Below, piece after piece: positions 1 through 7,535 of a stretch of DNA of 10,470 nucleotides. This stretch comes from Tetmemena sp. SeJ-2015. Lineage: Eukaryota > Ciliophora > Spirotrichea > Sporadotrichida > Oxytrichidae. The stretch spans positions 1 through 10,470 of the forward strand of contig JAJKFJ010025069.1 of NCBI GenBank assembly GCA_027382625.1, given 5' to 3'. Position numbers and translations under genes: made by a program. How positions within the stretch are numbered: the stretch's first letter is position 1; each line of letters starts with the position of its first letter. The notes under the pieces are model-generated. The model worked only from the letters and a program-made list of their open reading frames with translations. It was not told where the DNA came from and searched no databases.

Positions 1-523
1 CTGAGATAGGATGGATCATGTAGTTATTTTTGAGTAATTTCGCGTTTGACTCGCATTATTATAAGTATTAATAAAGAAATTAATTATACACAACTTATTT
101 TCACTTTCTTATCATATTATGGGGTTTGATTTTTTTATAAGCTACCAAGTATTTAAGGTTTAAAATTTTCTCTCTATCTGACATTTCATGAAACAATGTT
201 TTTTCCTTTCCCTTATGATTTTCCATTAATAGTCTAAATCTAAAATATTTATTAATAATAAGATTATAATAAAAATGCTATATTTCTTCTTTGTTCTTTA
301 TATACATTTTAAGATCAACTTGAATTATCAGTGAAATGTTTAAGAATTCTCTACTCAATTTTTAATAGGTAATTGAAATATTTTATATATTCTTAATTAG
401 TGAATTAATCCCATTGCGTAAAAAGCTAACAATTTTATGTTTATATAGAGCCATTCTGATGATTATTCTAGATCTAATTATTATCAAGAAATGTTGAAGG
501 CATATTCATTGATAATCAATTTG

Positions 524-559
524 CCGGAAATTTAAAACCCCATTTAAAAAAATTTCCGG
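524..559. repeat. Perfect 10-bp inverted repeat with AAAACCCC in the loop
   Basis: CCGGAAATTT at 524-533 is exactly complementary to AAATTTCCGG at 550-559, leaving a 16-base loop that contains AAAACCCC. The arms include CCGG in otherwise very AT-rich DNA, which makes a chance match less likely. The role is unknown. It could be a cruciform or hairpin, or the abutted ends of a small element. Confidence 0.6.
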
Positions 560-1175
560 AATCCGTACTTTAACTTTAACATCGCACTCTCAAGATGGAC
601 ATAGCTTTATTTTTTTCCCTCCTCAAGGATCATTATCCTCACAGATCAAATAAGGATCATGAAATATTAATAAAAAGTTTAAGATAAGAATAAATTCTTG
701 AAGGTCATGCTTCTGATGAAAAACTACTCACGAATTTCTGAACTTTAGTATAAGTAGGATGATCAGACTCAGGAAGAAAAAAAACATTAAAAGCTCTAAA
801 TATATTCGCTGATTTTAGATTTATGATTACTTATTTAAGCATAGCCATGAAAGCCAACCCTCATGGCAAAGATGAACTAGCAATCATGATGACCTCGCAG
901 AAGGACTTAATCATCAACTTAAATTTTAAAAGTAAAAATGGATATGGTTTTTAATGCTTATTATAGTCTTTGCTATCATTCATATTAAAGTTCATCTCCT
1001 CCATAGAACTAAGAAAGACTTGTATAATATGAGAAAGACTCTCAGACTTCGAGGTAAGTTTGATAAAATTATTTTAAGGTAATAAAATTACGCTAATATA
1101 TCACTTATAGAGTATGATCATTGTCAATTGCGTAAATGGAATAAATGAAATTGAAGATGGATTTACCTAAAATAT

Positions 1176-1244
1176 TTTCACTGACTGGTGGTAGTAGTAG
1201 TAGATGTAGTTGTAGAAGTATAGTAGTAGAGCAAGTCAGTGAAA
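1176..1244. repeat. TAG/GTA-rich microsatellite bounded by 11-bp inverted arms
   Basis: TTTCACTGACT (1176-1186) is perfectly complementary to AGTCAGTGAAA (1234-1244). The 47-base interior is an impure GTA/TAG repeat, purine-rich on this strand. Under the ciliate code the TAG run would read as glutamine in one frame, but no supported gene runs through it. It could form a stem-loop with a large loop. Confidence 0.6.
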
Positions 1245-1246
1245 TC

Positions 1247-1336
1247 TTAATTAAAACCCCAATTGCTGATCAAAATAGAAATTAATCGCCAGTCGCCCCA
1301 ATGTCTTAAAATTTAATTGATCACTGTTTTAATTAA
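1247..1336. repeat. 11-bp inverted repeat pair
   Basis: TTAATTAAAAC at 1247-1257 is inverted as GTTTTAATTAA at 1326-1336. A TGATCA-type motif also appears in inverted position inside the pair. The right arm directly abuts the next palindrome. The arms are AT-rich, so significance is moderate. Confidence 0.45.
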
Positions 1337-1351
1337 AGGTGGCAGCCACCT
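1337..1351. repeat. GC-rich perfect palindrome
   Basis: AGGTGGC-A-GCCACCT has two 7-bp arms around a single base. It stands out because the surrounding DNA is AT-rich. It could be a dyad protein-binding site or a small hairpin; nothing nearby identifies which. Confidence 0.55.
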
Positions 1352-1600
1352 CGACTTAGAATAACTAAAATTCATAAATCAGATTAATTGCTATAATTTC
1401 AAAAATGGAGTTGACTTTTTACTTCCTCCCAGACTTCCTCTATTCTTTCTCACCTTTACCAATTCAAGTTCGCATGAAATCTTCATTTTACTTTTCTACA
1501 ATCTACCTAATAAATGGTGATCTTACTCTATTAGATGGAATGTTCACTCTCTATTCATATTTTTGAAAAATGATTATTTATTTTCTCAATCTCAAAATCG

Positions 1601-1615
1601 TATTTGACCTAAATA
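1601..1615. repeat. Outer element, left terminal inverted repeat core
   Basis: TATTTGACCTAAATA here is the exact reverse complement of 9729-9743. It lies just beyond the end of the outer 57-kDa gene, where a terminal inverted repeat is expected. Further outward the resemblance to the right end continues only weakly. Confidence 0.75.
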
Positions 1616-1661
1616 CATGAAGAAAAATAAAGGATAAAATTTTATCTAAAAAAACAATAAA

Positions 1662-3042
1662 TCATGGCTTTATATATAGCATTCTTATATTCTCTCATAG
1701 GTCTTGCAATGTTAGGTTTGCGCCATTGAAATTTGCTAGGGACTGCATGAGCCACTTCTCGTAGTACAATTACTCCAGCTGCAGACAGTTGAAGAGCAGT
1801 GCCTGTTTCAAAGAACGATGCTGAGTGTGAGGGAGAGCAAGGTCTCTTTTAAGAAACCGCTGCAAACTATGAAACACATCGATTAGGTGTCTAGAAAAGG
1901 TTTGGCTCCTAATTTCCTGCTACCTCACGATATCTTATCCAGAGATTGATGGAAGGTCTAAATCATAACTGGTTTAGCCTGTGATTGAGGCATTTTCTAA
2001 ATACCCCAAGATAACTTTGGGAGAGCTTATCTCTTTGATCTTAAAGTATGTTGAGTTCAAGCATCTGTGGGAGATTCTTTGGCTCTGGATAGCTTTTACA
2101 ATGGTGAGCATAGTTTCCATCAAGTCGAGTAGCATGCAAGGTGAAGCAGGCCCCTTTGTGAACTATACAAAAGTATTGTCTTAGTCTTCGTATATCATAA
2201 AAACTCCCTCACTCCAGATGTACATTTTTTAGATTACGTCAATACATTCGACGCCTTTGCTCTTGAACAGTGAGACAATTTTGAAATCTTAGAACACTCT
2301 CATAAAGGCAGAGGCGTCCTTCCTTAAGTTATATTTGATAAAGAATAATGAGTAGTGGCTCGTTTCCTTTTGAGTGGAGTCTGGAGGAATGAAGAAGAGT
2401 TAAACCTAAGATGCCATGTGCTAGATCTTTATATCCGATAATTTAATAAAAAAGAGAATTAAATTAATAATTATATTAAATGGATTAAATCAGTGACAGG
2501 AGGAGTGTGCCAGATTTAAATAATAATTACTCCATTCGATTCAGCACAAAATTATAAGAAATTTTCATCCATGCAACTTTTGTGTTTAAGCGCTCAGCCA
2601 AGAGTTTTAAACGACACAAGTCATAGAAGTATTAATTTTTGAAAAATGATCAAGTGAGCATATATCATATCTTGCTGCTGAGAGGTGCTACGAAGATGAT
2701 TAAAGAAGAAACTCATTTTAATTTTTGATTCTCTATCGAACAAGCAGCAGATCAGGGGTGAATCTATGATTTCAACTGACACGAAACTAATTTTAATTAA
2801 AATTCCTAGTATATTAGAAGCTCCCAGCTGATCGTAAATGTTATTTCCAAGTCCTAGAGTTATTACTGTATTTCAGTATGACCATAACACATTTTGAGGA
2901 TAGAGCGGGGAACAAGGAGAATCACTCTAGAGAATTTTAGCATTTCATAATTTCCACTTTGAGTTAAGAATTAACACCGTACATGGATTCAATCTGCTTA
3001 AGCTCATTCTCAATCTCAGTGGATTGAACATATTCAAGAAGG
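1662..3042 (-). pseudogene. Outer 57-kDa gene, C-terminal part (kinase-like domain)
   Basis: On the minus strand this aligns with the second half of the inner 57-kDa gene. Matching blocks include DLEITFTISWEL (inner DLDIASTIRWEL), an STQK..SHY block, DASAFMRVF, YIWSEGV, FTKGPASP, RCLNSTYF, SGFLKE, YYEKWL and the closing IKP followed by TGA at 1662-1664. The layout resembles a protein kinase lobe: an AVxVKLY-like strand, an HRD-like HRC motif, a LGYLENA segment where DFG would sit, and a DTQS segment like DxYS. Decay is clear: a TGA about ten codons before the true end, frameshifts, and the 380-bp insert at 2435-2814. The gene is cut at 3042 by the inner transposon and resumes at 7026. The kinase assignment is inferred from motif spacing and from the known TBE 57-kDa protein. 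Confidence 0.83.
2435..2814. mobile_element. 380-bp AT-rich insert within the outer 57-kDa gene
   Basis: The inner element's gene is continuous between the codons for WEL and the SEHMA block, but the outer copy has about 380 bp between them. The insert is flanked by TATAT at 2430-2434 and 2810-2814. Its ends form an imperfect inverted repeat: CCGATAATTTAATAAAA on the left against CTAGGAATTTTAATTAAAA read from the right. It carries no recognisable coding sequence. It could be a small non-autonomous transposon or an IES-like sequence. Boundaries are good to a few bases because the direct repeat is simple AT sequence. Confidence 0.6.
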
Positions 3043-3051
3043 ATTTGAAAA
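3042..3051. repeat. Inner element left terminal inverted repeat
   Basis: GATTTGAAAA is exactly inverted at 7016-7025. Identity does not extend clearly inward, so this is either a very short or a strongly eroded terminal repeat. The first G overlaps the proposed AGG target duplication by one base, leaving a 1-bp uncertainty. Confidence 0.5.
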
Positions 3052-3104
3052 GATAAAGGGTAAGAAAAGAATTATTAACCTTATACTTATTTACAAACAT
3101 TGCA

Positions 3105-4117
3105 ATGCAGAGGAAGGTGCTGCCACCATAGCTTGATCAACTCGTTATCCTGCTAAGATTAAAAATGCTGACTCCCACCGAGGACAGCCCCAGCTATTGC
3201 TCCTACGCCGAGATCATGGCTGCGACTGGAGTTGGAATGTTCTCCATTCAGAAAGCATGCTTAGGGGCGCTAAGGGCTCCGATCGCGCATTGCACTGAAG
3301 CTCAGGCGCGAGCGATGCTGACATTCTAGCACCTCTACTTTCTCCTGAGCGACTACACTCTGGCTACGTAGAAGCATCTCAGCCTATCTCAGCGATGCCT
3401 CATGTTCCATCGCCAAAACACCGAGGTGCTGCTCAGCAAGGGCTCGCTGAGAAGGATGTACCGCGCGCATGGCGTCAAGTTCAAGGTGACAAGGAGCGAC
3501 TACAGCCTGAGCAGCCATAAGCGAGAGGAGATACTGAGGACAAGCTAGCGTCTACAGGCGGATGCTAGCGTTTAGGGGTGAGAGGGGTTGCATAGTCTAC
3601 CTCGATGAGACTATCTTCAAGCCTTACCATGCAACCATCAGGTCCTGGGCCAAGCCTTACCAGAACCAGATCCAGCTCAAGGAGGGGATCAAGCTCGACA
3701 CCATGGCGGCGCTCGTTATGGTCAGCTCGAACGCGGGCCTGGAAGGGTTCGCGCTGCGGGAGATGTCTATCACTATCGAGATCATAGCAAGAGAGCTGAC
3801 GCTTCTGCGGGAGCGCCATCCTGAGGAGTAGCTCATCGTCTTCCTAGACAACCTGAGAGCCCATCACTCTCTCGCAGTGGCCCAGGCGTGCGCACTCTCA
3901 CGCATAGAGCTTGTCTTCAACGCTCCTTACTCCTCTCGTTCAACCCCATTGAGGAGGTCTTCTCCAGAGTGAAAGCCACTATAAGCGAGCGCTGGCGCAA
4001 GAGGACTTCAGAGTAAGTCAAAGCCAGCACATTGAGATAATCGACAGCGCCATTTTGTATGAAGACCATGCGCGTGGCCTGCGGAGGATGGAAGCGAGAG
4101 TCAATGAATTAGAGTGA
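3105..4117 (+). pseudogene. Inner DDE transposase (Tc1/IS630 type, TBE 42-kDa-like)
   Basis: It encodes about 337 residues, from ATG at 3105 to TGA at 4115-4117. The catalytic core is clear: YLDET with the first Asp at 3604-3606, VFLDNLRAHHS with the second Asp at 3847-3849, and FNPIEEVFSRVK with the Glu at 3951-3953. The second Asp and the Glu are 34 residues apart, the DD34E spacing of the Tc1/IS630 group. The N-terminal half has helix-turn-helix-like character. In-frame TAG codons (3129, 3327, 3369, 3546, 3573, 3829) read as Gln. The frame shifts three times: near 3579 (one extra base), near 3937 (one base lost, inside the APYSS..FNPIE block) and near 3998. The C-terminus resumes as QEDFRVSQSQHIEIID and ends in NELE. 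The start is supported by alignment with the outer copy. It would cut and paste the element in the nucleus if intact. Confidence 0.9.
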
Positions 4118-4278
4118 TTATGTTTAAATTTTAAGGTACTTTAGTTTATATACCTAAACTTTCATTTCACGCCATCAGTCGCTTGGCAGGAGGAGATCTC
4201 AACATGCTCATCTTTTGGTCCAGAGGCCTCTAGCTGTTGGCAAAGCTAGCATTAGGATGGAATGACTCCTCTCTTCCC
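4118..4278. other. Conserved spacer between the convergent transposase and 22-kDa genes
   Basis: This 161-bp stretch separates two genes that end tail to tail. Its left 45 bases are strongly similar, in inverted orientation, to 8670-8716 of the outer element, more so than much of the coding DNA. They include TTAAGGTA and TACCTAA as a small inverted repeat (4131-4138, 4151-4157). It may serve as a shared 3' processing or termination region. The rest shows nothing recognisable. Confidence 0.5.
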
Positions 4279-4945
4279 TCATAAGCTCAACTTATCTCAT
4301 ACCACTTCCTTTTCTTCTGTTATCGCTTGCCAGGTGACTTCACCTTCAATAGAGCCAAAGCCCTGCCTTTTCTCTCTATAGCCTTGCTCAAGCAACTGAA
4401 AACTTACTCGAGTAATATGGCTGGGTTTCCAGGCTCCTGAGCATCTCTGGGCTGATCTCAATAGTCTCAAGCTTCTCCTCCTCGAGCTTTCCTGACATCC
4501 TCTTTTGCTGTTGGGCGTGGACGAGCCTCTGTATGAAGTCCCCTCTGGTGCTCAGTATGGCAAGTATAAAATTTCGTTTAGGCAACTCTCCCAAATCCTC
4601 ATAGAAGTTTAGGTGCTGAAGAAGCTCCTTGTCTCCTTTCACCATTGCAAATATGCTGCCCACCGAGAGCTCTGGATAGTTAGGCACGTTGATCTGCACG
4701 AGCTCTGCAGTCCTGATCAGCAGCTTCTGGCCAGAGAGGACGTCTCAGAGAAATCTCAGGCTTGTGCGCTTCTGGCTTGGAAGGTGGAAGCCAGCTATTT
4801 CAGCGTCAGCGATGTGGAATATCTTACCTTGAAACTTGAGGTAAGAGTAGAGGTCACTCTTCGAGCTGAAGCGTGACTCAAGCTGCTTGCTGTTGACGAT
4901 GTGAGTCTGGTTAATGCTCGTGTGTTTTCTGAAGCTCGAGTTCAT
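4279..4945 (-). pseudogene. Inner 22-kDa-like protein of TBE elements, function unknown
   Basis: It starts at ATG 4945 (MNSSFRKHTSINQTH). The frame runs through to NVPNYPELSV, LPKRNFILAIL and EEEKLETIEISPEML, broken by one in-frame TGA at 4745-4747; the outer copy has a sense codon there. A TGA at 4388-4390 would end the protein at 186 codons, close to the 22 kDa quoted for TBE. However, similarity to the outer copy resumes in a shifted frame (VTWQAITEEKE) and both copies reach a TGA the same distance from the transposase stop, so the ancestral gene probably ended at 4279. No catalytic motif, signal peptide or membrane segment is visible; the C-terminal third is charged. It diverges from the 57-kDa gene and converges on the transposase. 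Confidence 0.82.
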
Positions 4946-5077
4946 TGTGTCTAACGCTAGGTCCTGCTCGTTCTGCCCACTATGAGATAAACTTTAAGTT
5001 TGATTAAAATCAGTTACTTAAGAGCTCTATAGCTGCTTGAGTACTTAATAGGAGATGCTGCCTGATTAATATCCTAC

Positions 5078-5092
5078 AGGGTAATTTACCCT
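5078..5092. promoter_or_regulatory. Palindrome in the divergent intergenic region
   Basis: AGGGTAA-T-TTACCCT has perfect 7-bp arms around one base. It lies 133 bp upstream of the 22-kDa start and about 310 bp upstream of the 57-kDa start. A dyad of this kind could bind a dimeric protein, but regulation is inference only. Confidence 0.3.
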
Positions 5093-5208
5093 AGTGACTT
5101 AAGCTTGTGTACCCAGAGATAGCACCCACTGAGAGTGTCTCACTCGCTGATAGCTTGTCTTGCCACGCTATGTGTTCTGGTTTGCCAATCAGGGTCGAAT
5201 TCACGATA

Positions 5209-5272
5209 TCTAAAAAAGAGATTAAAAAGGATGTTTTCAATCTAAAAAAAGAGATGATTTTGGATGTCTTAT
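5209..5272. repeat. Two imperfect tandem copies of a 32-bp A-rich unit
   Basis: Both copies start TCTAAAAAA(A)GAGAT and share GGATGT near the end (5209-5240 and 5241-5272). The second copy has one extra A in its run and several substitutions. It probably arose by local duplication. Confidence 0.45.
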
Positions 5273-5401
5273 TTACCTTACCTTTGAAAGAACAGGAAGA
5301 GTCAGGATAGCCTATGAAAACAACCTCCAAAGTATACGATAGGCAAGGGACGTAATTTAATGTGCTCTATAATTAAATAGGTAATTTAATCGCTATTTAA
5401 T

Positions 5402-6940
5402 ATGAGAGCCACACTTCAATAGCACTCCTACCACATAGCCTAGAGAGGCTATACCCAAATCGCAGCAGAGGACCAAAGCAAGGAAAGCTCTGAACAGCTA
5501 TCCAAAGCCTCGCTGTAAAGGAAGCGAGGGGAGGAGCAATACGACTTGTGGATGCAGCTATGGCTGCTGTAGCGGCGAGGCCGCTAAAAGAGGCAGGGGC
5601 AAAGGCCAAGGCTCCTGATGCAATGCAGACGCTGCGGAAAGATCTATAAGCCTAAGGAGCTCAAAAGACATTCAAAGATTCACGAAAGAGCCCAAGGCTG
5701 CTACCAGTAGCTGAAGGTCTGAGGCAAATACGAGTGCATCCTATGCTCAGGAAAGTTCCAGCCTTTCAGAGCTCCCTCTAGCTCAAGCAACAGCTAAGCA
5801 TCCTGTGGAGGCGCTTCTGGAGAACAGATACACGCGCATCCTAGTGCAGACGCTCAAGCCATGCGAGATTACTGAGGCCGACGAGCTGCAGAATGCACAG
5901 ATTCTTGGTATCTCAGCAGCAACTCTTTGCCTTCCTCAGCCATCGCTTGGCGAATCAAAGGAGTAGGAGTGGCTGCTGGAGGAGCAATAGTAGCCCTTAT
6001 CGGGCTACTACCATTCACTCGAGGAGGAAGTAAAGCATAGCTACTGCCCAGCAAAGCTTGTGTCTTCTGAATCTACTTCCACGCATGCGGCAGCGAACTT
6101 TCATAGCCGCCTAGTTCAAGCGCTGGACGATTTGGATATTGCATCCACGATCCGGTGGGAGCTCACGATGATGAGCGAGCACATGGCAGTCTTGGTAAAG
6201 CTCTACTTCACTCCTCCATGCTCTACTCAGAGGGATAAGAGTCATCACGCATTCTACAGCAAGGATGACTTTAGGAAGTATGCCTCGGCCTTCATGAGAT
6301 CGTTCAAAGATTTCAAGGTTACATAGCACTTGCAGTACAAAATATCGAAATCTTTAACTCACTCTAGAAAATGCACATCTGGAGCGAGGGAGTACTATTG
6401 GTGTACGAAGAGTTCGACTATACGTTTTCATAGTTCACGAAGGGGCCTGCCTCACCTTACATGCATGCTGTTGGCGGTACTAGTAGCTATGCTCGCTATA
6501 GTAAAAGGCATCCATAGTCAAGGAGTCACCGACAGATGCCTGAGCCCAACTTACTTTTTATCAAAGGGCCGAGCCCACCCAAGGTCTACTTGGGGAACTT
6601 CGAGTGTGCTTCTATCCCTGGCTAAACCAGCTTCGAGTAAGACCTGCCTCCAATCTCATGGATCAGGCATCGTGAGGTCGTAGAGATAGTGGAAGCCAAA
6701 CCATGCCTGGACACCTACTCGATGGGTCTCATAGTCTGAAGCGGCTTCTTAAAAGAGCCCCTGCTTTTACTCACGACTCAGCATGGCTCAGTGAAGCAGG
6801 CGCTTCTCTTCAACTGCTGGCAAACAGAGTACTCTTACTATGAGAAGTGGCTCATACAATCCTTGCCAAACTTCACAGGTTAGAATATAACTATATCAGA
6901 CTTGCAATAGAACTTAAGAAGGCTATTTATTAAGCCATGA
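5402..6940 (+). pseudogene. Inner 57-kDa-like zinc-finger and kinase-like protein
   Basis: The span from ATG 5402 to TGA 6938-6940 is 513 codons, matching a protein of about 57 kDa. Order of domains: a charged N-terminal region, a C2H2 finger with Cys at 5624 and 5633 and His at 5669 and 5681 (C-x2-C-x11-H-x3-H), a second Cys pair at 5735 and 5744 without clear histidines, then a kinase-like half. In the latter AVLVKLY (Lys at 6198) resembles the ATP-binding lysine strand, DRCL.PTYF (6531-6557) the catalytic loop, LGNFECA the DFG region and DTYSMGLIV the following helix. Many TAA/TAG codons read as Gln. Defects: TGA at 5720-5722 and 6737-6739 (both sense in the outer copy) and frame changes near 5771, 6365, 6465 and 6565. 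The frame of the first 75 codons is uncertain. Partner or substrate is unknown. Confidence 0.87.
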
Positions 6941-7015
6941 TGTATTATTTTTGTAGATTAAATTTTATTGTGTATTTTTCTTCATGATTGCTACTAAAGA
7001 AGAATGTGAGATGAG

Positions 7016-7025
7016 TTTTCAAATC
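7016..7025. repeat. Inner element right terminal inverted repeat
   Basis: TTTTCAAATC is the exact inverse of 3042-3051 and is followed by AGG (7026-7028), matching AGG at 3040-3042. The bases just inside (AAAGAAGAATGTGAGATGAG) resemble the right end of the outer element around 9740-9760, which supports this as a genuine family terminus. Confidence 0.55.
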
Positions 7026-7535
7026 AGGAGACTACTTTTTTAAGTTCTGTTGACCCTTAATTTTAAGATGGCTTTAGCGTCTTCAATATAAGTCGTGAGT
7101 ATCCATTTTTGTGGAACTCATCCTCTGTATGGTTAGCCAAATACTCTTTGAGGTGCAAGAACTTGCAAAGGCAGATATTTTTCCTAAGCAGAGAATGCGC
7201 TCATTCTTTCCTCTGATTTTTCGCTGTTAGTAGCATCCTTAAACTCTATCATGAATCCTAATATATCGTTTTAGTTCTTTTGGTTTATAGATTTTTCTAC
7301 ATTTCTGGCATTCATTCAATAAGAAATTAAGGCCTTTAGTCTGATTACTTTTAGCTCCCTTGTCTTTGCAACTTTCATAGCTGCAGGCTTTATTCGTATT
7401 ACTCACCCCTCACTAGGTTTAATAAGAAGTTCTGGATTGCGAAGGAGAGGTCTTATCACTTTTGTTCGAGCTGTATTCATTAGAAATGCTTCTCTGGCCA
7501 GTTTTTCAGCTTCGTTAAAGGTGTCTGACTTTCAT
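7026..7535 (-). pseudogene. Outer 57-kDa gene, N-terminal part (zinc finger)
   Basis: Read on the minus strand this matches the start of the inner 57-kDa gene: REAF.., IRIKPAAMKVA (inner IRLVDAAMAAV), then CQKCRKIYKPKELKRY and DRVQGCYQQ, RILC and LKTLKPS. The finger keeps both cysteines (complement of 7308-7310 and 7299-7301), but the first zinc-binding His is Tyr (CAT to TAT). Glutamine codons differ reciprocally from the inner copy (CAG-TAG there, TAA-CAG here), supporting the ciliate code. There is an in-frame TGA between SEG and VIRI and a frameshift before the finger. The gene is interrupted at 7026 by the inner transposon and continues on the same strand at 3042. The ATG at 7533-7535 overlaps a TGA in the conserved frame, so the real start is unsure. 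Confidence 0.83.

Larger units (their letters stand above)
1..1561. other. AT-rich flank left of the outer transposon, no convincing gene
   Basis: This stretch is strongly AT-rich by eye and shows no protein family that I recognise on either strand. Under the ciliate code (TGA the only stop) chance open frames are long in such DNA, so open frames alone are not accepted as genes here. It does hold several inverted repeats (524-559, 1176-1244, 1247-1336, 1337-1351), listed separately, and two single AAAACCCC units (534-541 and 1253-1260) that match one spirotrich telomere repeat but are not tandem. It is most simply germline-limited intergenic DNA, or an older, unrecognisable element. Confidence 0.6.
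4946..5401. other. Intergenic region between the divergent 22-kDa and 57-kDa genes of the inner element
   Basis: These 456 bp lie between two gene starts pointing away from each other, so promoters for both are expected, though no ciliate promoter consensus can be named. The region holds a perfect palindrome (5078-5092) and two copies of a 32-bp unit (5209-5272). Open frames exist on both strands, but none aligns with the corresponding stretch of the outer element, so none is called. Confidence 0.5.
3043..7025 (+). mobile_element. Inner TBE-like transposon inserted in the outer one
   Basis: This 3,983-bp element carries transposase (plus), 22-kDa-like gene (minus) and 57-kDa zinc-finger/kinase-like gene (plus), the gene set of Oxytricha TBE elements. 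Both junctions fall inside the outer element's 57-kDa gene: the frame ending near 7026 (minus strand) rejoins the frame beginning near 3042 when the element is removed. GATTTGAAAA at 3042-3051 is inverted as TTTTCAAATC at 7016-7025, and AGG flanks both sides (3040-3042, 7026-7028). That 3-bp duplication does not match the ANT target usually reported for TBE1, and the C4A4 telomeric ends are absent. It is GC-richer than the outer element and flanks. All three genes carry disabling changes. Confidence 0.88.

Noticed and set aside
1981..2184. 67-codon plus-strand open frame
   Set aside because: It lies opposite the outer 57-kDa kinase-like region, whose minus-strand translation aligns with the inner copy. 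The plus frame is a shadow.
2635..2650. 16-base match (ATTTTTGAAAAATGAT) to 1559-1574 at the outer element's left end
   Set aside because: It is low-complexity AT sequence that stops abruptly on both sides; probably chance, though it could be checked if the 380-bp insert proves to contain element ends.
2751..2762. 12-base ATCAGGGGTGAA shared with 10358-10369
   Set aside because: The match does not extend on either side, and a 12-base match in a 10-kb window is not rare enough.
3565..3851. Open frames on the minus strand and in another plus frame over the transposase core
   Set aside because: The plus frame with YLDET and FLDNLRAHH carries the family motifs. The others are overlaps without similarity.
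4613..4876. 87-codon plus-strand open frame
   Set aside because: It is antisense to the conserved 22-kDa-like gene and is not preserved in the outer copy.
5091..5330. Open frames on both strands between the 22-kDa and 57-kDa genes
   Set aside because: No counterpart was found in the outer element at 7536-7893. They are likely chance frames within the divergent intergenic region, helped by the A-rich tandem repeat.
5397..6054. Two minus-strand open frames over the start of the inner 57-kDa gene
   Set aside because: They are antisense to the zinc-finger region, which is supported by its Cys/His pattern and by the outer copy.
3043..7025. Tec elements of Euplotes or Paramecium Tc1-like elements as the identity
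   Set aside because: Euplotes reads UGA as Cys and uses UAA/UAG as stops, which does not fit. A zinc-finger/kinase-like partner gene beside the transposase is the TBE pattern, and no tyrosine recombinase gene was seen.
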